64,000 bases of DNA from Actinobaculum sp. oral taxon 183 str. F0552 (GTDB lineage: Bacteria; Actinomycetota; Actinomycetes; Actinomycetales; Actinomycetaceae), in NCBI RefSeq assembly GCF_000466165.1, contig NZ_KE951472.1:18005-82004 (forward strand), given 5' to 3'. Positions 27,481 to 36,008 of the stretch are shown here, piece after piece; the stretch's first letter is position 1, and every line of letters starts with the position of its first letter. Below the pieces are notes generated by a model that searched no databases, had not been told where the DNA came from, and saw only the letters and a list, made by a program, of their open reading frames with translations. The translations under genes were made by a program, and so were the position numbers.

Positions 27481-27867
27481 TCAATACCGTTGGTATTGGC
27501 TGGGGAGGAAGGCGTCGGCCAGGGCGTTCACCAGCCCGACGAGCAGTCCGCCCACCACGGCGGTCAGGAACGAGTCGATCGAGATGCCGATCGACAGGTG
27601 CTCGGTTATCCGAGACGTCAGCAGGAGCATCGCCGCGTTGACGACGATGAAGAACAAACCGAGCGTGAGGATGTAGAGGGGAATCGAAAACAGGACGAAG
27701 ATCGGACGGACCAGGAAATTGACGAGGCCGAGGATGCCGCCGGCGATGAGATAGTAGAGGACCACTCTCTCGGCGGGGGCCGTTCCGGTCAGGGTGATCC
27801 CCGGAATGTAGAGGACGCAGAGCCACAGGCCGAGGGCGTTGACTGCTGAGCGAACGAGAAACTTCAT
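27481..27867 (-). CDS. phage holin family (superfamily IV) membrane protein
   Basis: A 128-residue four-helix membrane protein of the mycobacterial 4-TMS holin / YvlD family. Typical segments are VRSAVNALGLWLCVLYIPGI, GGILGLVNFLVRPI, LTLGLFFIVVNAAMLLLTS and VVGGLLVGLVNALADA. Despite the family name, chromosomal copies are not lytic phage genes, and the function is unknown (envelope related). TAGGCT at 27874-27879 ends six bases before the ATG and there is no Shine-Dalgarno. It is divergent from hisC. Confidence 0.88.
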   Translation of the reverse strand: MKFLVRSAVNALGLWLCVLYIPGITLTGTAPAERVVLYYLIAGGILGLVNFLVRPIFVLFSIPLYILTLGLFFIVVNAAMLLLTSRITEHLSIGISIDSFLTAVVGGLLVGLVNALADAFLPSQYQRY

Positions 27868-27873
27868 GCGCCC

Positions 27874-27879
27874 AGCCTA
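27874..27879 (-). promoter_or_regulatory. -10 box of the holin-family gene (leaderless)
   Basis: TAGGCT on the minus strand, six bases before the ATG at 27867. Confidence 0.5.
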
Positions 27880-28042
27880 TCGGCGCAGCCATGGGATCGC
27901 TTGGACATGCCAGATCGGCGAACCCGATTCGAAGCCGCCGGCCGATCGCAGCGATCCGTTCCCACGACCGCCCGCCTACGTGACCGCCCATCTGCGTGAC
28001 CGCCCGCTTAGACCGAGCCTTTGCCGACCCCGACCGGCGGGG

Positions 28043-28048
28043 CATACT
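28043..28048 (+). promoter_or_regulatory. -10 box of hisC (leaderless)
   Basis: CATACT, six bases before ATG 28055, with no ribosome site. It supports the short start over a longer in-frame extension to 27839. Confidence 0.5.
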
Positions 28049-28054
28049 GGGAAC

Positions 28055-29113
28055 ATGAGTGAGCAGCACTGGTTCCGCCGCGAAGTCCTCTCCCTGCCGG
28101 CCTACGTTCCCGGAAAGGAGGGGATGGGGCCCGACGTCGTCAAACTCGCGTCGAACGAGACCCCATTTTCGGCCCTTCCCGCGGTGCAGGCCGTCGTCGC
28201 GGCCGAGGCCGGTTCGCTCAACAGGTATCCCGACATGTTCGCCACGGGTCTCATCTCCGACATCGCGCGATTCCACGAGTGGGCCGACGACGGCATCGTG
28301 GTCGGCAACGGTTCGACCTCGCTCATCGAGCAGTTCCTCAGAGCCGTCGTCACGCCGGGCGGAGAGGTGGTTCTGCCGTGGCGTTCCTTCGAGGCCTATC
28401 CGATCGCGATTCAAGCCGCCGGAGGGCGGCAGGTCCCGGCTCCTCTGCGCTCGGGCGCGCACGACCTGGAGGGCATGCTCGGGGCCATCACATCCGACAC
28501 CCGCGCCGTGCTCCTGTGCAGCCCGAACAACCCGACCGGCGTGGCCCTCGCCCACACCGAGCTGTCCGAATTCCTCGCGCAGGTGCCCGAACGGGTTCCC
28601 GTCCTCCTCGACGAGGCGTACATCGACTTCGTGACCATGGACGACGCCGTCCGGTCCCGCGATCTTCTGCTCGAACATCCGAATCTCATCGTTCTGCGGA
28701 CCTTCTCCAAAGCTTATGGGCTGGCCGGGCTACGTTGCGGCTACGCCCTGACGTCACCGACAATGGCCGCGGGGCTTCGGGCAGTCGCCACGCCCTTCGG
28801 CGTCAACGCCCTCGCACAGGCCGCCGCCCGCGCCGCGCTGTCGTCGCAGTCCGAGGTCCGTTCGCGGTGCGCCGTCGTCGTCTCGGAACGCGAGAAGTTC
28901 AAGGCGGCCCTCTCCGCCCACGGTCTCCAGATCCCGGATTCCCAGTCGAACTTCGTGTGGCTGCCGGGATTCGGGGAGAGGCTCGAAACGGCCTGCCTCG
29001 CCGAGGGCGTGACCGTGCGGCGCTTCGGCGAGGAGGGCGTGCGCATTTCGGTCGCCGAACCCGAGGGGGCTCTGCGAGTACTGCGCGCCGTCGCGTCGGT
29101 CCTTCACCGATAG
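28055..29113 (+). CDS. hisC: histidinol-phosphate / aromatic aminotransferase
   Basis: A 352-residue class I/II PLP aminotransferase. The Schiff-base Lys (about 219) is in TFSKAYGLAGLRCGYAL. Other family motifs are LASNETPF (about 29), SPNNPTG (about 156), DEAYIDF (about 188) and the C-terminal GVRISVAEP. The enzyme converts imidazole-acetol phosphate to histidinol phosphate. As it is far from other his genes, it may instead or also be the phenylalanine aminotransferase (Pat) type found in actinobacteria. The frame extends upstream to 27839, but that part is out of family range. Repeats of the CCGGTGAAAC type follow the stop. Confidence 0.88.
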   Translation: MSEQHWFRREVLSLPAYVPGKEGMGPDVVKLASNETPFSALPAVQAVVAAEAGSLNRYPDMFATGLISDIARFHEWADDGIVVGNGSTSLIEQFLRAVVTPGGEVVLPWRSFEAYPIAIQAAGGRQVPAPLRSGAHDLEGMLGAITSDTRAVLLCSPNNPTGVALAHTELSEFLAQVPERVPVLLDEAYIDFVTMDDAVRSRDLLLEHPNLIVLRTFSKAYGLAGLRCGYALTSPTMAAGLRAVATPFGVNALAQAAARAALSSQSEVRSRCAVVVSEREKFKAALSAHGLQIPDSQSNFVWLPGFGERLETACLAEGVTVRRFGEEGVRISVAEPEGALRVLRAVASVLHR

Positions 29114-29235
29114 CCGCCTGTTCGCTGAACGCTTGGCCGTTTGGCTGCCGGGCGAGGCCTTGGGTCGTTGGGTGAAGCCTTGGCCGTTGGGCGATGTGTT
29201 TTTCAAAGATCCCGGCGTTGGGGGACTGCCGCTAA

Positions 29236-29315
29236 CCCGGTGAAACCTCGGTTTGAAGCGTGTTTCACCGGCGAATCACCCGGTGACATGTGGTTTCATG
29301 TGAGTTTCACCGGGG
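29236..29315. repeat. CCGGTGAAAC repeat cluster, right copy
   Basis: CCCGGTGAAACCTCG (29236-29250) is identical to the left copy. It faces GTTTCACCGG (29262-29271), and a second imperfect pair follows (CCCGGTGA at 29279, GTTTCACCGGGG at 29304). It occupies the 342-base gap 29114-29455 after hisC, where no gene is visible. Together with the left copy it brackets the holin-like gene and hisC. Confidence 0.7.
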
Positions 29316-29455
29316 CAGGCAGGGACGGGGAGATGTATCAGGTGTGCGGCCTCTGTGCCGGAGGAGTAGTGGCGCGAGATGTGCGGTGAGAGGTGTGACC
29401 GGAGGAGTGATTGCGCGAGAGATGCGGCCGGAGGGCTGCTGAGAGGCGCGACGAA

Positions 29456-30445
29456 TCAGAACAGGGTGACGATGAAGGCGATGGACGTGAGGATTTCGCC
29501 TACGCCGATCGCACGGACGGGCAGGGGCGTGCGGATCCTGCCGTACAGCGGCACCGCGACCGCTCGAGCGGCCATGAGCGTCCAGACGACGGTGTGCCAC
29601 CACCCGATCGCGTCATGCATGGCGAGCGCGATGACTGCGGCAGTCCATACGGTATGCCAGGCGATGGAAGCGAAGAGGTAGGGATTGGAACCGCGTTCGC
29701 GGATGTTGGTTTTGACGTAGAAGACTGTGCCCGCGAAGTATCCGAAGAAAAGCGCGGCCAGAGCCCAGACGTGCCCCGTGGCGCTCAGTCCGGCCGCGCC
29801 GTCGGTGGAGACGTCGTACATGACGGGAACCATGAGGCTGGCTGCGGCCACCGTGTCCAGGCCCGAGGCGAGCGAGCGTTCTTCGCGCTTCCATGCCGCC
29901 AGTGCTGCCACCGCCACGAGCGGGGCGAAGAGCAGCGCCCAGCGCCACAGGAAGGGCGTGCAGACGAGCGAGATGAGCCCTAGCCCCAGGACCACCGCGC
30001 CGTAGGCTTTGACCGGTGCCGCGTAGCGGGCTTTGCAGTGGGAACGCAACCATACCGTTGCGCAGTAGAAGAAGAAGTAACCGATGAACCAGAGCGCGTA
30101 CAGCGGAATGTGGGCCCAACGAAGGCCGCCTTCGACGACTCCGACGATCGGCGGCACGACGACCATCGCCCACCCGCCGTGGTACTGGGGGATCCACATG
30201 CGGATCGTCCGCCGACGCCGGGCCTTCGCCTTCGCTCGAGCCCTGGCCTCAGCAGAAGGGCCCGCGTTGGCCGCGGACGGGCTCCCTTTGGCCACGGATG
30301 TGTCCTTTTTGGCCGCTGCGGACGAGCCGCCTTCGGTGCCTCCAGTTGCGGGCGGGCGTCTGAAGACCGCCCGCCGGGTGGGGCTCCGCTCTCCGCTGTG
30401 CTCCCTCCGTTCGCCGGGCCGAGGCCGGGTGCCGTCAGTGCTCAT
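29456..30445 (-). CDS. YwiC-like family integral membrane protein
   Basis: A 329-residue protein with a long, charged, Ala/Arg/Lys-rich cytoplasmic N-terminus (about 80 residues), then the family opening WIPQYHGGWAMVVVPPIVG and about eight transmembrane segments, ending VGEILTSIAFIVTLF. YwiC-like proteins occur in Firmicutes and Actinobacteria near respiration or nitrate genes; the activity is unknown. The ATG at 30445 is preferred over 30463 because TAAGAT ends seven bases upstream. It is likely monocistronic, as a terminator lies just upstream. Confidence 0.85.
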   Translation of the reverse strand: MSTDGTRPRPGERREHSGERSPTRRAVFRRPPATGGTEGGSSAAAKKDTSVAKGSPSAANAGPSAEARARAKAKARRRRTIRMWIPQYHGGWAMVVVPPIVGVVEGGLRWAHIPLYALWFIGYFFFYCATVWLRSHCKARYAAPVKAYGAVVLGLGLISLVCTPFLWRWALLFAPLVAVAALAAWKREERSLASGLDTVAAASLMVPVMYDVSTDGAAGLSATGHVWALAALFFGYFAGTVFYVKTNIRERGSNPYLFASIAWHTVWTAAVIALAMHDAIGWWHTVVWTLMAARAVAVPLYGRIRTPLPVRAIGVGEILTSIAFIVTLF

Positions 30446-30452
30446 GTCCGCG

Positions 30453-30458
30453 ATCTTA
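30453..30458 (-). promoter_or_regulatory. -10 box of the YwiC-like gene (leaderless)
   Basis: TAAGAT on the minus strand, seven bases before the ATG at 30445. Confidence 0.45.
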
Positions 30459-30480
30459 ACCAAGCCTCAAGGGAAAAGTC

Positions 30481-30515
30481 AGGGTGTGCGCACCGCCATA
30501 TGGTGCGCACACCCT
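30481..30515 (-). terminator. intrinsic terminator after the DUF6636-like gene
   Basis: AGGGTGTGCGCACC (30481-30494) pairs perfectly with 30502-30515 around a seven-base loop. Read on the minus strand the stem is followed by GACTTTTCC. It lies 25 bases after the stop of the 30541-31404 gene. Confidence 0.8.
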
Positions 30516-30540
30516 GTTGCATCCCTGTTCTACGGCCGCC

Positions 30541-31404
30541 CTAGAACCGGCGTTCGGCGGCGCGCTTGATCTGGAAGCCCTTGCCGGTCAGCTCGCTCGT
30601 GCACGTCACGCCCTCGGTCTGTTCGATGGAGCACCACACTCCGTTGTGCGAAACCGTGGTTCCGTAGTTGGCCGTCACGGAGCTGTTGTACGACGAGTTG
30701 CAGTCTGCGGTGATGTCGCCGGACAGCCCCAGCGTGTACGTGGCCGTCTTCCCCTCACAGCCTTGGGGAGAGGGATAGTCGTAGGCGTAGATGGAGCAGG
30801 CGACTCTATCCTGTCCGAACTTGCAGCGGATGTTGTCGGTCGGGGTTTTGAACTCTGTGATGTCGCGGGCGTCTTCGGGGGCACGGCTCTTCAAATACCA
30901 CCACGAGTGGGAATTCGCCAGGTCCGCCAGGTTCGACGGTCCTTTGGCCGTGGCCTTGGCCAGCGAGAGGGTGTATTCGGCACCGCATTCCTTCGACAGC
31001 TTGGACATGGAGTCCGAGATCGTCTTCTTCTCCGAATTGTAGGAGTTCTCGTTGATGGCAGCCTTGGCGAAGGTGATGATCGTCGAAGCGTCGTCCTCGA
31101 CCTTCGAGCACGAAGGCTTCTCGGCCAGCTTCTTGACGGCATCCCGAGCCTCCTGGAGATCCCCGCCCTTCGTGGTCTCCTCGCTCTTCGTGGTCTCCTT
31201 GGAGGATGTGCGCGTTTCGTTGCCGGCGGCGCTCTGGCCCACATTCATGACCTTGATGAAGAAGATCGCCATGACGGTGATGGCCAGGACAGCCGAGGCG
31301 AATACAAGGAAATACAATGGCTTGCGAGAAGCCGCGGGAGGCTGGTTCGACTGATCCTGCCGAAAGCCCTGGTCGATCCACGTCCCATTAGGTGTGGAGC
31401 TCAC
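30541..31404 (-). CDS. membrane-anchored DUF6636-like protein
   Basis: A 287-residue protein with a cytoplasmic N-terminus, one transmembrane anchor (PLYFLVFASAVLAITVMAIF, about 29-48), a Ser/Thr/Lys/Glu spacer, a helical middle with one Cys pair, and a C-terminal domain with the pattern FKTPTDNIRCKFG, VACSIYAYDYPSP, ADCNSSY, NYGTTVSHNGVWCSIE and GVTCTSELTGKGFQIKR. This six-Cys arrangement matches DUF6636-type extracellular domains of actinobacteria. The function is unknown. The start is GTG 31404 with no obvious ribosome site nearby (AAGGA is too far), so the start is uncertain. Confidence 0.75.
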   Translation of the reverse strand: MSSTPNGTWIDQGFRQDQSNQPPAASRKPLYFLVFASAVLAITVMAIFFIKVMNVGQSAAGNETRTSSKETTKSEETTKGGDLQEARDAVKKLAEKPSCSKVEDDASTIITFAKAAINENSYNSEKKTISDSMSKLSKECGAEYTLSLAKATAKGPSNLADLANSHSWWYLKSRAPEDARDITEFKTPTDNIRCKFGQDRVACSIYAYDYPSPQGCEGKTATYTLGLSGDITADCNSSYNSSVTANYGTTVSHNGVWCSIEQTEGVTCTSELTGKGFQIKRAAERRF

Positions 31405-31714
31405 AAGCGATCACCATTCCTTTCCGAGTGAATGCGACCGTCGAGGGCGCATCCAGGTTCAAACTAGTCTACCGCTTCCGGTGCGGGCTAGCCGCTGTGG
31501 CATATGAGCGGAGGCCGCATCCCGCGCGGTTCATTCGCTCAGGCTTCCGGGACGCTCGAACCTCGGTGTGCGTGGGCGGTACGCGGGCCTCGGGCGGCCG
31601 GGCCGTCTCATGGTCTGGGGCCAATTCTCCATTTTCGAAGCGGCACGGATAGTCTGAGGGCGACTACAGTGTCAATGTGCATCGGACGCAGATGCCGGAA
31701 GGCGAAGGGACAGT
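31405..31714. other. divergent intergenic region with probable moxR operon promoter
   Basis: A 310-base gap between the divergent DUF6636-like gene and moxR. TAGTCT at 31648-31653 is a reasonable -10 for moxR, giving a leader of about 55 bases that ends in GAAGGG before the ATG. Nothing else was recognised. Confidence 0.4.
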
Positions 31715-32719
31715 ATGACAACCGGAATGGCATCGGGCAACATCGCCGCCGAAGACATGGAGCGCTCCAACCAACTTCTGGAACGCATCCACACGATTTT
31801 CGAGAGCCGGGTCGTGGGCCAGGAGGCCTTGTACACGGCGCTGGTGGCCTCGCTGCTGGCGCGCGGGCACGTGCTCCTCGAATCCGTTCCCGGACTGGCG
31901 AAGACCACGGCTGCGACGACGATCGCCTCGGCCACGTCGGGTTCGTTCTCCCGCATCCAGTGCACGCCGGACCTCATGCCCAACGACATCGTGGGCACGC
32001 AGATCTACTCCTACGAGACCGGGAAGTTCACTACGCAGCTGGGACCGGTGCACGCCAACGTCGTTCTGCTCGACGAAATCAACAGGTCGTCCGCCAAGAC
32101 CCAGTCGGCGATGCTCGAGGCGATGCAGGAGCGGCAGACGTCCATCGGCGGGACGATCTACAAACTCCCCAATCCCTTCACGGTGATGGCGACTCAGAAT
32201 CCGATCGAGGAGGAGGGAACCTACGTCCTCCCCGAGGCTCAGATGGACCGCTTCCTCATGAAGGAGATCCTGACCTACCCCCGGCCGGCCGACGAGGTGA
32301 CCATCCTCAAGAAGACGGCTGAGGGGACGTTCGACGAGCGCGACGACGCGGACCCCGTCTCCACCGACGACATTCTCTTCCTCCAGGAGACGGTCCGACG
32401 GGTGTACGTCGACGACGCGATAAAGAACTATATCGTCGCGATCATCAACACGACTCGCGGAGGCGGGCCGCGCCCCATCCCGGGCTTCCTCTCCAACGTG
32501 CGCGTGGGGTCGTCTCCGCGCGGGGGCCTCGCGCTCATGCAGGTCGGGCAGGCCCTCGCCTTGCAGGCCGGGCGCAACTACGTGATTCCCGACGACGTCA
32601 AGAGGCTCAGCTACCCCGTGCTCCGGCACAGGCTGGGGCGGACCTTCGACGCTCTGGCGAACAATGTGACGCCCGAGTCGCTCATCGACGCCGTTTTCGA
32701 GGCGGTGCCCGCCCCATGA
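31715..32719 (+). CDS. MoxR family AAA+ ATPase
   Basis: A 334-residue MoxR-type ATPase, a chaperone-like AAA+ protein acting with VWA partners on complex assembly or envelope stress. Walker A is LESVPGLAKTTAATT (about 55), Walker B is VVLLDEINRSSAKTQSAM (about 115), sensor 1 is MATQNPIEEEGTY, and the Arg finger is in LPEAQMDRF. GAAGGG lies five bases before the ATG. It heads a six-gene operon with all junctions overlapping or touching. Confidence 0.93.
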   Translation: MTTGMASGNIAAEDMERSNQLLERIHTIFESRVVGQEALYTALVASLLARGHVLLESVPGLAKTTAATTIASATSGSFSRIQCTPDLMPNDIVGTQIYSYETGKFTTQLGPVHANVVLLDEINRSSAKTQSAMLEAMQERQTSIGGTIYKLPNPFTVMATQNPIEEEGTYVLPEAQMDRFLMKEILTYPRPADEVTILKKTAEGTFDERDDADPVSTDDILFLQETVRRVYVDDAIKNYIVAIINTTRGGGPRPIPGFLSNVRVGSSPRGGLALMQVGQALALQAGRNYVIPDDVKRLSYPVLRHRLGRTFDALANNVTPESLIDAVFEAVPAP

Positions 32720-33609
32720 GCCGCAGCGCCGCCGGCCAGCGCCTGGCCCTCGTCCGCGCGCGCCTGTCACTGCCGACGGTCAGGAAGGCCGCGGGGCTCT
32801 TCGAGGGCGCGCACACGTCGATCCTCACCGGGAAAGGCCACGACTTCGAGGACCTCGCAGAGTATTCGCCCGGCGACGAGGTCCGCGACATCGACTGGAA
32901 GGTGTCCGCTCGCGCGGGGCGGCCGATCATCCGCCGATTCGAGCGCGACACGGACGTGTTCACGCAGCTCGTGGTCGACACCGGCATCGAAATGCAGGCT
33001 GCCGCCCCCTCCGGCGAGATCAAGAGCGATCTCGCGCTCGTATGCGCCGAGACCCTCGCCTACCTGGGCGCCCAGCGCGGCGATCGCCTGGGGATCGTGT
33101 TCGGCAACTCGGCCGGAGTCGAGCGCTTCCCCGCACGGCACGGGCTGAGCCATCTCGACTTCATCCTCGACCGCGCCGAGCACGCCCTCGCCGGCGCCGA
33201 GGCGCCGGCCGACGTGTCCGCCGTCATCGAGTTCTTCCTGCACACCCGCCGGGAGAGGTCGCTCGTCCTGCTCGTGACCGACCAGCTGTGGCCGGGCCCG
33301 GCAGACGAGAGGCTGCTGCGGCGGATCCGGGAGCGGCACGAGCTCCTGGTCGTCAGGATCGCCGACATGCCTCCGACGGAGAAGGGGGTCGAGGCGATGG
33401 CGGAGATCTCCGGGAACGTGTTCCTTCCCGAGTACGTCCGCGACGACGAGGTCCTGCGCAAGGAGATCGAGCACCGGCGTCGGGAGCGCGAGGAGGCCGC
33501 CTCCGCCCTGCTGGCCCGGTACAAGGTGCTCAACGCCCCGGTGGCGTCCAGTGCGGACGTCCTGCCAGTCATCGTCCGCCTTCTCAGGGGGCAGCACCGT
33601 GAACAGTAG
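32716..33609 (+). CDS. DUF58 domain protein
   Basis: A 297-residue DUF58 protein, a VWA-related family always found with MoxR. The signature FEDLAEYSPGDEVRDIDWK is at about residue 36, followed by RPIIRRFERD. The VWA-like half contains VVDTGIEM, SLVLLVTDQLW and LLVVRIADMP. There is no signal peptide. It overlaps moxR by four bases (ATGA) and the next gene by eleven. It probably acts as adaptor between MoxR and the membrane VWA proteins. Confidence 0.9.
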   Translation: MSRSAAGQRLALVRARLSLPTVRKAAGLFEGAHTSILTGKGHDFEDLAEYSPGDEVRDIDWKVSARAGRPIIRRFERDTDVFTQLVVDTGIEMQAAAPSGEIKSDLALVCAETLAYLGAQRGDRLGIVFGNSAGVERFPARHGLSHLDFILDRAEHALAGAEAPADVSAVIEFFLHTRRERSLVLLVTDQLWPGPADERLLRRIRERHELLVVRIADMPPTEKGVEAMAEISGNVFLPEYVRDDEVLRKEIEHRRREREEAASALLARYKVLNAPVASSADVLPVIVRLLRGQHREQ

Positions 33610-34027
33610 GGAATTGGCGCCGCCCGTCGCGGGATCCGTCTTCATCCTGATCGTCCTCGTCGGCCTGGTGGTCCTCGCGATCGGCTGGGTGATCCTGTGG
33701 ACTTTCCTCCGGCACCGGAACGCCTTCTCGCTCACGCCCGTCGTCCAATCCGACAGGGAGCGGTGGATCGGGCTCCTCCGCGGAGTCTCGGGGGACGACC
33801 TGCGCGAGCTCCACCTCGACCTGGCCCGCATCATGCGATCGATTCTCAGCGAACGCTCCGGGCGGGACATGTCCTCCTGGACGGTCGGCGACATATCCGC
33901 GCACCCCGCACTGACGAGCGTGGCCCGGCTCCTCGGAGAATGGGAGGAGCCGAGCTTCGCTCCCGAATCCGACGCCGACGCCCACGCGTCGATCGAAAGC
34001 GCCGTCAAGGAGGTAGAACGATGGTGA
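33599..34027 (+). CDS. small membrane protein of the MoxR/VWA operon
   Basis: A 142-residue protein: one N-terminal transmembrane helix (VFILIVLVGLVVLAIGWVIL) then a soluble helical domain (DDLRELHLDLARIMRSILSE, SSWTVGDISAHPALTSVARL). It sits where DUF4381-type proteins occur in BatABD-like operons. The start is GTG 33599 with AGGGGG seven bases upstream, overlapping the DUF58 stop. A longer frame from 33551 is not needed. No catalytic motif. Confidence 0.75.
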   Translation: MNSRELAPPVAGSVFILIVLVGLVVLAIGWVILWTFLRHRNAFSLTPVVQSDRERWIGLLRGVSGDDLRELHLDLARIMRSILSERSGRDMSSWTVGDISAHPALTSVARLLGEWEEPSFAPESDADAHASIESAVKEVERW

Positions 34028-35031
34028 ATTCCTGGGTCGTCCCGGCGACCGTGAGCGCGGCCGCGATCCTGGCCTTCGTCGTGTGGAGGTGGGGTGGCGT
34101 CCGGCGCATGCCCGGGATCGTCTACGTCGCCCACACCGGAGTGCTCCGCTCCAGCCGGCGGTATCGCACGCGCGTGGCCCAGTTGCGCTTCGCGGTCGCC
34201 GGCATCGCCGCATGCGCCGCGCTGGCGGTCTTCTCCGCGGCGGTGATCGTGGCCCGGCCGTCCCACGAAAAGGTCAGCTCGCAGAGACTGGCCTCCCGGG
34301 ACATCGTCCTGTGCCTCGACGTCTCGGGCTCCGTCATCGGCTTCGACTCCAAGGTGTTGGCCACCTTCTCGAAGATGGTTCGGAAGTTCGAGGGCGAACG
34401 GGTGGGGTTGGTCATCTTCAACAGCTCGGCGCGCGTGGTCTTCCCGCTGACCGACGACTACGACATGATCCAGAAGGAGCTCGAATCGGCCGTCAGCGCA
34501 TTGGACAGCGGCAGGGGCTCGTCCAGCCGGGAGTTCAGCGATCTGATCGCCGGCACGGTCAACGGCAAGGGCTCCTCGCTGATCGGGGACGGCTTGGTCT
34601 CGTGCACCCACAGCTTCGACTACAAGGAGAAAGACCGGTCCCGCACGATCCTCTTCGCCACCGACAACGAGCTCCTCGGCACCCCGCTCTTCCAGCTCGA
34701 CGAGGCGTGCGCCCTGGCGAAGAAGCGCCGCATACGCGTCTACGGGCTGCTCATCGACGATCGCGGATACGGCGGCTACCGCGGGTCGTCCGGCAAGGAC
34801 GCCCCCGGCGAGTTCTCCAGTGAGATCGGCAAGATCGGGGGGACCGTCTACGAGGCCAAGGACTCCGAGGCCGGCGAGCGGATCGTCAAGAAGGTGCAGG
34901 CTCAGGACGAGGCCGAGCTCGCCGGAGACGTCGATGTGAGCATCGTCGACGAGCCGAGGTGCTGGCCCGCGTTCGCGCTCGTCGGCGTCCTGGGGATCAT
35001 CGGCCTGGCGTGGAAGTTCCGGTTGTCATGA
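34021..35031 (+). CDS. membrane VWA domain protein (BatA-like)
   Basis: A 336-residue protein. Two N-terminal hydrophobic segments flank a short loop. A VWA domain with an intact MIDAS (CLDVSGSV, Asp near 97, with SSLIGDG and FATDNE) follows, then a C-terminal transmembrane helix (WPAFALVGVLGIIGLAWKF). It probably binds a metal and a partner peptide on the membrane. The start is ATG 34021, seven bases after AAGGAGG; the same frame stays open upstream to 33697 but that part is a shadow. It overlaps the previous and next genes. Confidence 0.88.
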   Translation: MVNSWVVPATVSAAAILAFVVWRWGGVRRMPGIVYVAHTGVLRSSRRYRTRVAQLRFAVAGIAACAALAVFSAAVIVARPSHEKVSSQRLASRDIVLCLDVSGSVIGFDSKVLATFSKMVRKFEGERVGLVIFNSSARVVFPLTDDYDMIQKELESAVSALDSGRGSSSREFSDLIAGTVNGKGSSLIGDGLVSCTHSFDYKEKDRSRTILFATDNELLGTPLFQLDEACALAKKRRIRVYGLLIDDRGYGGYRGSSGKDAPGEFSSEIGKIGGTVYEAKDSEAGERIVKKVQAQDEAELAGDVDVSIVDEPRCWPAFALVGVLGIIGLAWKFRLS

Positions 35032-36008
35032 TGATGTGGCTGTGGCCCAGATGGGCGGTCGCCGCCCTGCTCGTGGGCGGGCTGGGGGCGTGTTTCGCCC
35101 TCTGGCGCACCACCAGGGGGGACAACTCCAAGGCGTGGGTCGATTGGACGCGTCGGGCGTTGATGATCGTCGTCGTGGCGTCGATGGGGATGACGCCCAG
35201 CGTCGAAGTCAAGCAGACGAGCGTTGTGCGAGGGGCGAACGTCTACTTCGTCGTCGACGTGACCGGATCCATGGTGGCCGAGGATTACAACGGCAGCCAT
35301 CCGCGGATGGACGGCGTGCGCGCCGACATCCGGCGCATCCAACGCCAGATTCCCGGAGCCCGGTACTCGGCCTTCGTCTTCGGCTCGGAGGCCACCCGGG
35401 CGCTTCCCCTCACGACGGACGGCACGGCCCTCGAATCCTTCGTCCAGACTCTCTCCAGCGAGAACACCTATCAGTCCGAGGGGTCCTCGGTGCGACGCCC
35501 CGTCGAGGCGCTCAGGAGAGAGCTCGAACGTTCGCGCAGGAGCCATCCGGAGGCCCTGCAGCTCGTCTACGTGCTGTCCGACGGCGAGCCGCGGGGCAGG
35601 GACTCCGGCGAGAAGGGCTACTCCGAAGTCCACGACCTGATCGACGGCGGAGCGGTCCTCGGATACGGGACCTCGCAGGGCGGCCGCATGAAGGAGAACC
35701 TGGGAGGCGATCCGGCCAAATCCGGGTACATCGTCGATCCCAAGACGAAGTCCGAAGCGATCTCCCGCATCGATGAGGGACAGCTGAAGAAGGCCGCCAA
35801 GGAGGCGGGAGTCGACTACGTGCATCGGACGTCGCCCGACCAGGGCATCACGACTCCGGACGTGGACACGCTCAAGCAGCGCAGCGCCAAAGGCCGTACG
35901 CGGCGCAATCCGATGATCTGGCCGGCGGGGACAGCGCTCGTCGTGCTGCTCGCATGGGAGATCGCGGCCCTGACTCCCAGAATCCGTTTGAGAGTGAGGG
36001 GACGCTGA
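35028..36008 (+). CDS. membrane VWA domain protein (BatB-like)
   Basis: A 326-residue second VWA protein with MIDAS residues in FVVDVTGSMVAED (Asp near 86) and the downstream VLSDGEPRG. Two N-terminal membrane segments (AVAALLVGGLGACFALW, ALMIVVVASMGM) and a C-terminal one (PMIWPAGTALVVLLAWEIAAL) flank it. Three tandem ATGs lie at 35028-35036; the first overlaps the upstream stop (ATGA). With the previous protein it resembles the BatA/BatB pair of MoxR systems. The function is inferred from the family: stress-linked assembly or a mechanical membrane role. Confidence 0.87.
   Translation: MMMWLWPRWAVAALLVGGLGACFALWRTTRGDNSKAWVDWTRRALMIVVVASMGMTPSVEVKQTSVVRGANVYFVVDVTGSMVAEDYNGSHPRMDGVRADIRRIQRQIPGARYSAFVFGSEATRALPLTTDGTALESFVQTLSSENTYQSEGSSVRRPVEALRRELERSRRSHPEALQLVYVLSDGEPRGRDSGEKGYSEVHDLIDGGAVLGYGTSQGGRMKENLGGDPAKSGYIVDPKTKSEAISRIDEGQLKKAAKEAGVDYVHRTSPDQGITTPDVDTLKQRSAKGRTRRNPMIWPAGTALVVLLAWEIAALTPRIRLRVRGR

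Noticed and set aside
27481..27867. Holin family gene as evidence of a prophage
   Set aside because: No other phage genes nearby; this family is widespread as single chromosomal membrane-protein genes.
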